Assembly: GCF_001905465.1 (NCBI RefSeq)
Contig: NZ_LISX01000003.1
Location: 470,565 to 534,564, forward strand
DNA from: Kitasatospora sp. CB01950
GTDB lineage: Bacteria > Actinomycetota > Actinomycetes > Streptomycetales > Streptomycetaceae
Length of the DNA: 64,000 nucleotides
Direction: 5' to 3'
This document shows positions 49,876-57,895 of the stretch, piece after piece; within the stretch, counting starts at the first letter, position 1, and the number at the start of each line of letters is the position of its first letter. The position numbers and the translations under genes were made by a program. Below the pieces are notes generated by a model. The model had not been told where the DNA came from. It made no database searches and worked only from the letters and a program-made list of their open reading frames with translations.

Positions 49876-50652
49876 ATGACGAGCGGGGTCACGATCGGGC
49901 AGGCGGCGGCGTTCGTCGGCGTCACGGTGAAGACCGTGCGGCACTACCACCGGAACGGGCTGGTCGACGAGCCACAGCGCGACACCTCCGGCTACCGGCG
50001 TTACGGATCACCGGAGTTGCTCCGACTGGTGCAGGTCCGGACGCTGGCCGTCGCCGGGGTGCCACTCGCCGAGATCGGGCCGTTGCTCGACGCCGACGCC
50101 GGCCGGTTCGCCGACGCCCTCGCCGGTGTCGCCCAGCAGCTCACCGAACGGATCGCGGAGCTGTCCGCCCGCCTCGACATGCTGCACCGGCTCGCCGAGG
50201 GCGACCGGGCCCTGCTGCCCGAGCGCGCCTGCGCGGTCCTGACCCGGATGTCCGGCCTCGGCCTCGGCCCCGACTACGTGGCCGCGCAGCGCGAGGCCCT
50301 GGTGCTGGCCCGGGTGCTGGTGCCGGAGGGCTTCGACGGCTTTCTGGCCCAGCTCGAACACCAACTGGACGATCCCGCATACATCGAGCTGGCCAAACGC
50401 GGCCAGGAGGCCGAGACCTGGGAGCCGGACGACCCGAGGATCGAGGAACTCGCGAACGCCATGGCCGACCGCTACCTCGCCAACCCCGCACTGCTGGGAG
50501 ACCCCGCCAGCCTGCGGGCCTGGAAGAGGGCCGCTGCCCAGTACCGGCTGATCGACAACCATCGCGGGGACCAGGCCCCGGTCGCAGCCCGCCTGACCGC
50601 ACTCACCGAGGCCAGGCTCCGCTCCGCAGGCGTACCCGCCCCACCCCGATGA
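49876..50652 (+). CDS. MerR-family transcriptional regulator
   Basis: 258 residues. N-terminal winged helix VTIGQAAAFVGVTVKTVRHY, HRNGLVDEPQRDTSGYRRYG, LLRLVQVRTLAVAGVPLAEI; a coiled coil (AQQLTERIAELSARLDMLHR); a large C-terminal effector-like domain. No Cys ligand pattern, so not a metal sensor. Could regulate the serine hydrolase upstream; whether it acts on the MerR-type promoter at 23854 cannot be told. Confidence 0.9.
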   Translation: MTSGVTIGQAAAFVGVTVKTVRHYHRNGLVDEPQRDTSGYRRYGSPELLRLVQVRTLAVAGVPLAEIGPLLDADAGRFADALAGVAQQLTERIAELSARLDMLHRLAEGDRALLPERACAVLTRMSGLGLGPDYVAAQREALVLARVLVPEGFDGFLAQLEHQLDDPAYIELAKRGQEAETWEPDDPRIEELANAMADRYLANPALLGDPASLRAWKRAAAQYRLIDNHRGDQAPVAARLTALTEARLRSAGVPAPPR

Positions 50653-50779
50653 CGGGGGCCTTGCGGCACGCCGGTGCGGACCTGCGGCGCCCTCCACCCC
50701 GTCAACGCCTCCCAGTACGCCACGCTGCCGGCCGGGCACGAGCACGGCGTCCACCGCTCATGCAGGCCGGTCGGCAGCG

Positions 50780-51100
50780 ATGGCGTATGCGCAGCATGTG
50801 GGCGAGTTCACGGGCGAGCCGACGCGGCGGATGTTCCTGCTGCTGGAACACGTCATGGCGGCGGACGGCGACGAGTCCAACGCCGTCGCCGTCGGCTTCC
50901 TCGACACCCTGCTGAACGCCTGGACCAAAGGCTTCGACCTGGAGGCGGCCTGGCGGTCCGTCGGCCCCGCGTCCCGCGCCCGCTGCCGGGCCTGGAACGC
51001 GGCGATGGGCGTCCAGACCCCGGCCTGGATGCGGGAGGTCCCGCCACCGCGCCGCGCCGCACGGCTGGCCGCCGCTCTCCGGTGGACGCCGACCCGCTGA
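50780..51100 (+). CDS. Small hypothetical protein
   Basis: 106 residues: AYAQHVGEFTGEPTRRMFLL, LEHVMAADGDESNAVAVGFL, DTLLNAWTKGFDLEAAWRSV, then a basic Pro/Arg tail. The helical, acidic/aromatic composition looks like a real cytoplasmic protein, perhaps of the immunity or DUF type, but I recognise no family. The ATG has no good Shine-Dalgarno. Confidence 0.55.
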   Translation: MAYAQHVGEFTGEPTRRMFLLLEHVMAADGDESNAVAVGFLDTLLNAWTKGFDLEAAWRSVGPASRARCRAWNAAMGVQTPAWMREVPPPRRAARLAAALRWTPTR

Positions 51101-51283
51101 CCGGCCGCTCGCACTGGCGGTCGGCCGGGCCGACAAGGAACTGCCGATCGAACTGCTCGCCGCGACCGGGTGCGGGCGTGGTGGCGGGTGGCATGGCGCA
51201 ACCGATCGGGTCGGGTGGTCGTCCGTGATCATGGAACTCGATGGGGTCGTTCTGGGCGTGGCCGGTGTGCGGGAGGCGTGTGG

Positions 51284-51667
51284 GTGGTGGAGCGGACGTG
51301 GCGTGGGACGCGGCGGGTCGTGGGGGTCGGAGTTCTGACGGTGCTGGTGGGGGCGGGGGTGGGGCTGTACCCGAATCCGTACGGAAATGACGGGCACAGC
51401 ACGCTCTACTGCGGTGCCGGGTTCGGCGGTCCGAGGTATTCGGCGGCGTTCAATCCGGCATGTCCCGGCAAGCGGGAGGGGATGCGCTGGACGGCGGGGC
51501 TGCTGATCGGGGCGGGTGCGGTCGCGATGGTCGGCGTGCCGGTGCTGACGCGGGTCCGGGGCGATGGCGGGCGGGGCGATGGCGGTTGGGGCGATGGCGG
51601 TTGGGGCGACGGCGCGAGAGACGATGGCGGTCGAGGTGAGGGGAGAGGTCGTGGGGATCGAGCTTGA
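51284..51667 (+). CDS. Small membrane protein with Gly/Asp-rich tail
   Basis: 127 residues from GTG 51284 (GGGAGG 7 nt upstream). Two transmembrane helices (VVGVGVLTVLVGAGVGLYP, MRWTAGLLIGAGAVAMVGVP) with two Cys in the loop (LYCGAG, NPACPG), then a low-complexity tail of GDGG(R/W) repeats. No family recognised. Overlaps the next gene by 17 bp. Confidence 0.65.
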   Translation: MVERTWRGTRRVVGVGVLTVLVGAGVGLYPNPYGNDGHSTLYCGAGFGGPRYSAAFNPACPGKREGMRWTAGLLIGAGAVAMVGVPVLTRVRGDGGRGDGGWGDGGWGDGARDDGGRGEGRGRGDRA

Positions 51668-51983
51668 GTTGCACTCGGGGCGGCCCGTGCGGAAGAAGTC
51701 TGCGCGGGACACCCTGCTGCGGTCGTCGTACGAGTACGGCGAGGGGCTGGCGTTGGCGCTGAGCGGGCTCGACCTGCACAACTCGGGGGTGCTCGGGCGG
51801 GTCGATCCGTACCGGGACACGGTGATCAACGAACAGGAGGCCGAGGTGGCCCGCCGCGAGGTCGCGGTGCTGATCGAGAACGCCGCTACCGAGCACCAGC
51901 GGTCGGCGCTGCTCGACCTCGCCGCGATGCTGGAGGCGTGCGCGGCGACGCCGGGCAGCTACCTCTGGTTCATCGGCGACTGA
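51651..51983 (+). CDS. Small hypothetical protein
   Basis: 110 residues from GTG 51651, chosen for the GAGGGGAGAGG just upstream; ATG 51624 would add nine residues. Sequence: GIELELHSGRPVRKKSARDT, LLRSSYEYGEGLALALSGLD, VINEQEAEVARREVAVLIEN, LDLAAMLEACAATPGSYLWF. Mixed alpha/beta, soluble, no family recognised. Overlaps the membrane protein gene and is likely cotranscribed with it. Convergent with the kinase. Confidence 0.65.
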   Translation: MGIELELHSGRPVRKKSARDTLLRSSYEYGEGLALALSGLDLHNSGVLGRVDPYRDTVINEQEAEVARREVAVLIENAATEHQRSALLDLAAMLEACAATPGSYLWFIGD

Positions 51984-52002
51984 ACCGAGAACTGCCCGGG
52001 CT

Positions 52003-53598
52003 TCAGCCGGCTTTGGCGACCTTGAGGACCTTGCCGGTGGCGCCGGTGCTGAGGTAGCCGCCGCCGTGGTACTCGTCCGACAGGTAGTAGCGGATGGTGA
52101 TCTCGTCGGCGAACCAGCCGTAATCCACCAGCAGGTAGCGGGACTTGGGGGTGGTGACGCCCAGTTCGGACTGGGCCTTGGCGAGGCCGGCGGGGAGCTG
52201 GGTCCAGTCGATTCTGGCGAGGTCGACGGGCTTGTCCTTGGGGCCGAGGGTGCCGCCGGGCTTGGTGGTGATCCTGCCGTCGCGGTAGGTGACGTCGTCG
52301 TAGTGCTTGGGGTTGTCCTTGGTGACGGCGCGGGCGGAGGCGTACTCGGGGTAGATCAGCAGCTGGGTGATGGTGGCGTTGCCGGTCGCCGAGCCGATCG
52401 CGTCGACCAGGCCGCGGGCGCCCTCCGGGGTCAGCAGGTCCGTCGCGGGAGCGGGAGCGGGAGCGGGGGCGCCAACGGGGACGGAAGCGGGGGCGGACGC
52501 GGAAGCGGGGGTGCCGACGGTCCTGGGGGAGTCGGCGGCGCGCAGCCCCCCGTTGAGGGACCAGGCCAGCAGCCCGGCCACCGCGAGGACGGCCGCCGTC
52601 GTGGCGAGGAGCGGGCCGGTGCGTCGTCGCCGACGGCGGGGGACGGGGACGTTCGGCTCGGTGGGGGAGTACGGTGCGGCGTTCACCTCGGTGGGGGCGA
52701 ACGTGCCACCGCCGAGGGTGCCGTCGTGGCCGTGCTCGGCGGCGGCGAAGAGTCGGTCGAGCCGGTCGGCGTCGGGGCGGTCGGCCGGGTTGCGGGCGAG
52801 CAGAGCGGTGAGTGTGGCGGCGAGCGGGCCGGAGCGGACCGGCGGCGGGAGCGGCTCGTCCAGGACGGCGGCCAGGGTGGCGAGGCTGGTGGCGCGGCGC
52901 AGCGGATGGTGGCCCTCGACGGCGACGTACAGCGTCATGCCGAGCGACCACAGGTCGGAGGACGGGTCGCCCTCGTGGCCGCGGATCCGTTCGGGGGCGA
53001 TGAACTCGGGCGAGCCGATCAGCGCGCCGGTCGCGGTCAGGCTGGTCGACTCGCTGAGCGCGGCGATGCCGAAATCGGTCAGCACCGGAGTGCCGTCGGC
53101 GCGCAGCAGGACGTTCGCGGGCTTGACGTCCCGGTGCTGGATGCCGGCGGCGTGCGCGGCGCGCAGCGCGGCCAGGACGCCGCGGCCGACCCGGGCCGCC
53201 TCCTGCGGCGAGAGCGGGCCGCGGGCGAGGCGGTCCTGCAGGGAGCCGCCGGCGACCAGTTCCATCACCAGCCAGGGGTGCGGGAGTTCGGGCGTGTCGA
53301 CGATGTGGTGGATGGTCACCACGTGCGGATGCTGCAGCCGGGCCAGCGCCCGGGCCTCGCGCAGCACCCGCTCACGCAGCTCGATCGCCGCCGCCGGATC
53401 GGCCGCGAGCACCGCCGGGTCCGGCGGCCGGACCTCCTTCAGTGCGACCTCGCGCTCCAGCACGGTGTCCCGGGCCCGCCACACCAGACCCATGCCCCCG
53501 CCGCCGAGCCGCCCCAGCAACTCGAAACGGCCGTCAACGAGTTGGGCACCCGGACCCCCTGTCATCATGGCGGTCATCGTAGGGGCAGCGGCGGACAT
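52003..53598 (-). CDS. Membrane-anchored Ser/Thr protein kinase
   Basis: 531 residues. Hanks-type kinase: Gly loop LGRLGGGGMGLVWRARD, ATP Lys in REVALKEVRPP, catalytic loop HRDVKPANVLL, DFGIAAL, and APERIRGHEGDPSSDLWSLG. Then an Arg-rich juxtamembrane (PVPRRRRRRTGP), one transmembrane helix (LLATTAAVLAVAGLLAWSLN), an Ala/Pro/Ser linker, and an extracytoplasmic domain of ~140 residues (TPEGARGLVDAIGSATGNAT, YLLVDYGWFADEITIRYYLS). This is a streptomycete receptor-like kinase; ligand unknown. ATG 53598 is the first of several possible starts. Confidence 0.9.
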   Translation of the reverse strand: MSAAAPTMTAMMTGGPGAQLVDGRFELLGRLGGGGMGLVWRARDTVLEREVALKEVRPPDPAVLAADPAAAIELRERVLREARALARLQHPHVVTIHHIVDTPELPHPWLVMELVAGGSLQDRLARGPLSPQEAARVGRGVLAALRAAHAAGIQHRDVKPANVLLRADGTPVLTDFGIAALSESTSLTATGALIGSPEFIAPERIRGHEGDPSSDLWSLGMTLYVAVEGHHPLRRATSLATLAAVLDEPLPPPVRSGPLAATLTALLARNPADRPDADRLDRLFAAAEHGHDGTLGGGTFAPTEVNAAPYSPTEPNVPVPRRRRRRTGPLLATTAAVLAVAGLLAWSLNGGLRAADSPRTVGTPASASAPASVPVGAPAPAPAPATDLLTPEGARGLVDAIGSATGNATITQLLIYPEYASARAVTKDNPKHYDDVTYRDGRITTKPGGTLGPKDKPVDLARIDWTQLPAGLAKAQSELGVTTPKSRYLLVDYGWFADEITIRYYLSDEYHGGGYLSTGATGKVLKVAKAG

Positions 53599-53653
53599 CC
53601 CCGCACCCGGCAGACCCCGCTACCTCCGACGGTCCGCTACCTCCGGCGGTGCG

Positions 53654-53896
53654 CTACCTCCGGCGGTGCTTCTCCTCGCTCGGCCAGTCGTGCGCGACCG
53701 TCGGCGGCCGCCCCTCCGCCCGGTGCGCCTCCCGGGGCACCTCGCGCACATCGTTCACGGGCACGTCCTCGCTGTTCGGCCAGTCGTGTCCGACGGTCGG
53801 CGGCCGCCCCTCCGCCCGGTGCGCCTCCCGCTGCTCCGCCCGGTCCTGCTCCGGCGTGGGCACACCGCCCGCACCACCCTGCGGCGTCTCGTCCAT
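53654..53896 (-). CDS. Small hydrophilic protein with an internal duplication
   Basis: 80 residues from ATG 53896 (AAGGGAG about 10 nt upstream). It contains twice REAHRAEGRPPTV(G/A)HDWP, encoded by 54-bp copies 96 bp apart (plus-strand 53681 and 53777). Highly charged, no hydrophobic core, no family recognised. Probably a disordered small protein; the duplication with conserved frame and a good ribosome binding site favour a real gene. Confidence 0.5.
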   Translation of the reverse strand: MDETPQGGAGGVPTPEQDRAEQREAHRAEGRPPTVGHDWPNSEDVPVNDVREVPREAHRAEGRPPTVAHDWPSEEKHRRR

Positions 53897-53989
53897 GGCC
53901 CCGGCTCCCTTCTCGCCGTCGGACGGATACACCCTGCGCCTGCCCGGCCGGACGATTCCCAATCACGTGCCCGGTCGGGCCCGGCCCGG

Positions 53990-54643
53990 TCAGGCGGCGG
54001 CCGCCGCGATGTCGAGGACGTCGTACAGGTGCTCACCGGCACCCCAGCGCTCCAGCGCGGCCCGGTCGACCAGGTGGATGCGCTGCTGGCGGGCGAACTT
54101 CACGGCGGGGGCGGTGAAGCCGTTCAGGCCGACGAACACGGCGATCTTCGCCCGGTGGACCGGCCGGGCGGTGCCGTTGAAGGTCTGCAGGTCACGGCTG
54201 CCCACCGGACGGCTGTGGCGCTTGCACTGGACGACGACCTTCCGGCCGTCCACGTCGTACGCGATCACGTCGGCCCCGAGGTCGCCGGAACCGCCGACCC
54301 GCAGCGCGTCGGAGAACCCGTCGCGCTCCAGCAGCGCCCGGCACATCTCCTCGAAGCCGCGGGGCGACGCGGCCGTGAAGTCGTCGAGGGTGCAGTCGGC
54401 GGCACCGGCCCACCCGGCCGCGACGGTCCCCTGCGCGGGGGAGGCGTACAGCTCGCCGCGCGGCGCCGCCCGGCCGACGGAGGCGACACCGACCGTGACG
54501 ACGATCAGCAGGGCGAGCCCGCCGAGGCCGAGGCCCAGGACCAGCACGTGCGTGGCGGCCCAGGCCCAGGCCGCCTTCAGCACCACGACGGCAGCGCCGA
54601 GGGCGAGTATCCCCAGCACGGCCTTGACCGCGTCGTCACTCAC
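53990..54643 (-). CDS. Membrane-anchored Mrr-like restriction endonuclease
   Basis: 217 residues, GTG 54643. Two transmembrane helices (residues ~5-55) precede a cytoplasmic PD-(D/E)xK domain: PRGFEEMCRALLERDGFSDA, GGSGDLGADVIAYD (catalytic Asp), KVVVQCKRHSRPVGSRDLQT (QxK), IAVFVGLNGFTAPAVKFARQ and IHLVDRAALERWG. Mrr-type nucleases cut modified DNA; the membrane-anchored form is common in streptomycetes with unknown role. Confidence 0.9.
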   Translation of the reverse strand: MSDDAVKAVLGILALGAAVVVLKAAWAWAATHVLVLGLGLGGLALLIVVTVGVASVGRAAPRGELYASPAQGTVAAGWAGAADCTLDDFTAASPRGFEEMCRALLERDGFSDALRVGGSGDLGADVIAYDVDGRKVVVQCKRHSRPVGSRDLQTFNGTARPVHRAKIAVFVGLNGFTAPAVKFARQQRIHLVDRAALERWGAGEHLYDVLDIAAAAA

Positions 54644-54685
54644 CGCCGCTCCGAGCGGTGCCGGGGGTTGGTAGGCCTGCCCGGT

Positions 54686-54889
54686 TCACCGCTGGTCGGC
54701 CGGGGTGACGGTGACGGTGGGGGCGGGCTGCGGCGGCTTCGCCCCGTCGACGGTGCTGTTCAGGAAGAGCAGGACCACCCCGATCGCGACGACCGTCCCC
54801 AGCCCCCACCGCCTCGCGCTGCCGGCACCCGCACCCGCCCTGCGCCGGAAGTGCCCGCGTACCCAGATCCGGTCTCCGCTGCCCGCCAC
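54686..54889 (-). CDS. Small single-pass membrane protein
   Basis: 67 residues, GTG 54889 with GGAGGATCACC. Basic N-terminus (VRGHFRRRAGAGAGSARRWG), one helix (LGTVVAIGVVLLFLNSTVDG), short Pro/Thr outer tail (PPQPAPTVTVTPADQR). No family recognised; upstream of the nuclease on the same strand. Confidence 0.65.
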   Translation of the reverse strand: MAGSGDRIWVRGHFRRRAGAGAGSARRWGLGTVVAIGVVLLFLNSTVDGAKPPQPAPTVTVTPADQR

Positions 54890-55393
54890 GGTGATCCTCC
54901 CACTCGTCGGCCCGGCGCCCGCTGCGCCTGCCTGACCGTTGGTGTAGCAGCGGAGAGCGACGCCGAGCGGCCGATCCTCCGCACTCGAAGGGGACGACGG
55001 CCGTGATCAGGCCACGCACGCCGGGGGCGCACGCCGCAGCACCCCCCGGCCCCGACCTGCCCCCGAGCCCGGGGCCGCTCGGAGCACCCGGCCGAAGCCG
55101 CGGCGCGGCCACCGGCGGCGAGCTGGGACGACGGCCCGGGCCCGGCGAACGGCGAAGGCCCAGCAGCAGATTGGCGGAATCCGGACCCGGCCGGGCTACT
55201 TGGACATCGCCCTGACGCCGACGAAGTCGCCTGCGGAGAGGCCCTCGGCGATCCCCTCAGGGCCGGTCGTCATCAGCCCCGGAGGGCTCGCCACCCGGCT
55301 CGGTCGGCGAATCGCCGTTGTGGCAGGTCAGAGCTTGATCACCGGGCCAGGCAGGTCAAGTGACGGATGCTCAGTGATGGTCGGGCCCGGCGG
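54890..55393. other. Intergenic region without a supported gene
   Basis: 504 bp, very GC-rich. Reading frames here have no ribosome binding site or protein-like composition. A stretch YLDIALTPTKSPAERPSAIP could be a short relic but is not assignable. Nothing else seen. Confidence 0.45.
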
Positions 55394-55687
55394 TCAGGCG
55401 GTGCCTTCGATGATGCGGAAGTCGCGCTGGTAGCCGTCGGGGAGGGCCACCAGGGCGTTCTGGTAGGCCTCGCTCTCGTATGCGGCGACGGCCTGTTCAA
55501 AGGTGTCGAACTCGACCACGACGGTGCGTTGCGTGATTCCGGCCTCGTGGGCGACGACTCGACTGCCACGGGACAGCAGGCGTCCGCCCGCAGCGCGGAC
55601 GGCCGGATCGGCCAGATTGTCGTAGGCGGTCAGCTCCTCGGGGGCCGAAATGGCGGGGTGGACACTGACCCAGTAGCCCTTGGCCAT
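55394..55687 (-). CDS. DUF1330-family protein
   Basis: 97 residues, the family length; ATG 55687 with AGGAGG. Signature AKGYWVSVHPAISAPEELTA, GGRLLSRGSRVVAHEAG and VVVEFDTFEQAVAAYESEAY, a dimeric ferredoxin-like alpha/beta fold related to monooxygenase/ABM domains. Biochemical role unknown. Lies 152 bp downstream of the MerR gene on the same strand. Confidence 0.9.
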   Translation of the reverse strand: MAKGYWVSVHPAISAPEELTAYDNLADPAVRAAGGRLLSRGSRVVAHEAGITQRTVVVEFDTFEQAVAAYESEAYQNALVALPDGYQRDFRIIEGTA

Positions 55688-55839
55688 GGAAACCTCCTGT
55701 GTGGGGCCGGATACGTCCGGCGTCGAGTTGGGGAGGCTCCCTGGCCGGCCGGTTGAGGCGTGCGGCAGCTCGCTCAACCGTCCGAACGGGTGGCATGCCG
55801 ACGCCCGAAGTCCCCATGTCCGTGCCGAGGGGGCGGGGG

Positions 55840-56499
55840 CTACAGGCCGTAGCGGCGGGCGGATTCTTCGGACTGGGCCAGGCGGCGGAGGTTGAGGAGG
55901 ACGGGTTCGAAGAGGACGGCGGCGGTGACGGCGTATTCGGTCTGTTCGGCGGGGGTGGGGAGGGTTTCCATGCGGTCGAGGTCGTAGGTGGCGGCCTGTT
56001 CCATGGAGCGGGCGTAGGGGAGCATGTCGTCGGCGTCGAGGGGGTGGCCGAGGCGGTCGAGGGTGGCGAGGGTGGAGACCAGGGCGCGGTGGGCGGGGGA
56101 GAGGTCGCCGACCTCGCGGGCGGTGGTCCAGCCGAGGCGGGCGAGGAGGTCGTCGACACGCTTGCGGGCGACGTCGAGCGACGGGTCGTCGGGGTCGTCG
56201 GCGGCGTCGGGGGCGGGCTCGCCGGGGTGGGGCAGGACCCAGAGGGCCGCGCCGAGGCGGATGGTGAGGCCGAGGGAGTCGTCGTCGACGTGGGCGAGCA
56301 CCTCGCGGACGGTGGCCACCGGGATGCGGCCGATCTGGATCATCGCCCGCACCAGCCGCAGCCGGCGCAGGTGCGACTCGTCGTACTCGGCCTGGGTGGT
56401 GTTGATCAGGCGGCCGGGCGGGAGCAGCCCCTCGCGCAGGTAGTACTTGATGGTGGCGGGGGAGACGCCGCTCCGTTCGCTGAGATCTGCCAAGCGCAT
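55840..56499 (-). CDS. MerR-family transcriptional regulator
   Basis: 219 residues from ATG 56499 (MRLADLSERSGVSPATIKYY). Winged helix followed by LREGLLPPGRLINTTQAEYD, RLRLVRAMIQIGRIPVATVR, then an all-helical ~140-residue domain. Divergent from the DUF4188 gene with a 92-bp promoter region containing a direct repeat; it likely controls that gene and itself. Confidence 0.9.
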   Translation of the reverse strand: MRLADLSERSGVSPATIKYYLREGLLPPGRLINTTQAEYDESHLRRLRLVRAMIQIGRIPVATVREVLAHVDDDSLGLTIRLGAALWVLPHPGEPAPDAADDPDDPSLDVARKRVDDLLARLGWTTAREVGDLSPAHRALVSTLATLDRLGHPLDADDMLPYARSMEQAATYDLDRMETLPTPAEQTEYAVTAAVLFEPVLLNLRRLAQSEESARRYGL

Positions 56500-56528
56500 C
56501 CCCTTGTGCCCTCCGTAGGTGAGTGTCA

Positions 56529-56561
56529 CTATCCAAAGCATTGATGAGTGGGGCTATCCAA
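56529..56561. promoter_or_regulatory. Direct repeats between MerR and DUF4188 genes
   Basis: CTATCCAA at 56529-56536 and again at 56554-56561, 25 bp apart, in the divergent promoter. Candidate MerR operator. Confidence 0.5.
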
Positions 56562-56591
56562 TCATGGACGGCCCGACGAAAGGGGGACGTC

Positions 56592-57086
56592 GTGTTCGCC
56601 AAGCCGATACCTGGCCGAACCACCGCCGCCGCCGAGGACAAGGTCGTCCTGTTCCTCATCGGCATGCGGATCAACCACTTCTGGGCGGTGCACCACTGGC
56701 TGCCGGTGTTCGTCGCGATGCCGCGGATGCTGCGCGAACTCTCCCGCGACCCGGAGAGCGGCCTGCTCGGCCACCAACTGCTCAGCGGCTCGCCGCGCAC
56801 CTACTACGTGGTCCAGTACTGGGAGTCCGAGGAGAAGCTCCTGACGTACGCGGCCGCGCCGCAGCAGCTGCACCGCAAGGCCTGGGGGATGATCAACCGA
56901 TTCGAGCGGAAGTCCCGCCAGCACGTGGGTATTTGGCACGAGACGTACATCGTCCCGCCCGGCTCGTACGAAACCATCTACGGCGACATGCCCCCGTACG
57001 GCCTAGCCGCCGCCACCGGAACCCTCCCGATCGAGCGGCGCGGCGCCACCGCCCGCCAGCGCCTGGCGTACCGCAAGAAGGGCTGA
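56592..57086 (+). CDS. DUF4188-family protein
   Basis: 164 residues from GTG 56592, chosen for AAAGGGGG 5 nt upstream. Family segments: VVLFLIGMRINHFWAVHHWL, PVFVAMPRMLRELSRDPESG, YYVVQYWESEEKLLTYAAAP and KSRQHVGIWHETYIVPPGSY. These resemble phenylacetaldoxime dehydratase/heme-protein-like monomers; activity is not established. Typical partner of the divergent MerR regulator. Confidence 0.88.
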   Translation: MFAKPIPGRTTAAAEDKVVLFLIGMRINHFWAVHHWLPVFVAMPRMLRELSRDPESGLLGHQLLSGSPRTYYVVQYWESEEKLLTYAAAPQQLHRKAWGMINRFERKSRQHVGIWHETYIVPPGSYETIYGDMPPYGLAAATGTLPIERRGATARQRLAYRKKG

Positions 57087-57198
57087 AGGCTCCCCGTCGC
57101 AGCCGCTCTACGGGTGAGGGTGCAGGCCGGGCAAAGTTTACCGACTTGTGTCCATGACAACACGTCAAAAGTGTGGACCACGAACGGCCGCTTCCGTA

Positions 57199-57293
57199 GC
57201 TTCGGTGCCTTCCGGTGGCAGTGCGATCGCCGAACTCCCTTTCGAGCTCGGCGACTTGCCGCTGCCACGCCGAGTGCCCGAGTGCTCCGAAGC
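57199..57293 (+). promoter_or_regulatory. Structured 5' leader of the expansin-like gene
   Basis: Three nested perfect 7-bp stems: GCTTCGG (57199) with CCGAAGC (57287-57293), GTGGCAG (57215) with CTGCCAC (57262-57268), and TCGCCGA (57227) with TCGGCGA (57248-57254). The outer stem ends right at the GGAGGA ribosome binding site. It could be a cis-regulatory RNA or riboswitch-like element; it does not match the c-di-AMP (ydaO) or other classes I know. Confidence 0.6.
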
Positions 57294-57302
57294 GGAGGAA
57301 CC

Positions 57303-57776
57303 ATGCGTGCCACCCGAAGGAACCCGAGGCTGCTGGCGGGCGTCCCGCTCGCCGCGGCCGCCCTGCTCGCCCTGAGCGCCGGCTCCGCCAGCGCCGCGAT
57401 ACCGATCAACCAGCCGATGACCGGCATGGCCACCTACTTCACCGACACCGGCTACGGCGCCTGCGGCACCCAGATCAACGCCGGCACCCAGCTGCTGGTG
57501 GCCGTCCCCGCCAGCTGGTGGACCACCGCCAACCCGAACAACGACCCGCTCTGCAAGGGCATTTCGGTCAAGGTCAGCTACCAGGGCAAGACCCTGACGG
57601 TGCCGGTCAAGGACAAGTGCCCGACCTGCGCCTCCACCCACCTCGACCTCAGCCAGCCCGCCTTCGCCAAGTTCGCCCCGCTCGACCAGGGCATCATCAA
57701 CGGCATCACCTGGCAGTTCGTGCAGACCACCGTCACCGGCCAGACCGTCCCGCTCGGCGCGCCCGTCACCGGCTGA
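57303..57776 (+). CDS. Secreted expansin/RlpA-like double-psi beta-barrel protein
   Basis: 157 residues, ATG 57303 after GCGGAGGAACC. Signal peptide MRATRRNPRLLAGVPLAAAA with cleavage near ASA-AIP. Double-psi barrel: MTGMATYFTDTGYGACGTQI, VAVPASWWTTANPNNDPLCK, VPVKDKCPTCASTHLDLSQP and AFAKFAPLDQGIINGITWQF. The HLDLS Asp and the Cys pairs are typical. Such proteins loosen or bind peptidoglycan or cellulose. A structured leader precedes it and a strong terminator follows. Confidence 0.88.
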   Translation: MRATRRNPRLLAGVPLAAAALLALSAGSASAAIPINQPMTGMATYFTDTGYGACGTQINAGTQLLVAVPASWWTTANPNNDPLCKGISVKVSYQGKTLTVPVKDKCPTCASTHLDLSQPAFAKFAPLDQGIINGITWQFVQTTVTGQTVPLGAPVTG

Positions 57777-57827
57777 CCCGTCACCGGCTGACCCATCGCC
57801 CGCCCGGCGCCCGCCCGGCCGGCGCCC

Positions 57828-57878
57828 GCCCGGCCGGTGCCCGTCGTCCGGAACGGCGGACGCGGGCACCGGCCGGGC
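57828..57878. terminator. Strong bidirectional terminator
   Basis: GCCCGGCCGGTGCCCG (57828-57843) pairs perfectly with CGGGCACCGGCCGGGC (57863-57878); CGTCCG/CGGACG extends the stem inward. Between convergent genes. Confidence 0.88.
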
Positions 57879-57895
57879 CCGGGGGTGACGGACCG

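Noticed and set aside
57199-57293. ydaO (c-di-AMP) riboswitch
   Set aside because: The stem arrangement and the conserved ydaO bases are absent; kept only as an unassigned structured leader.
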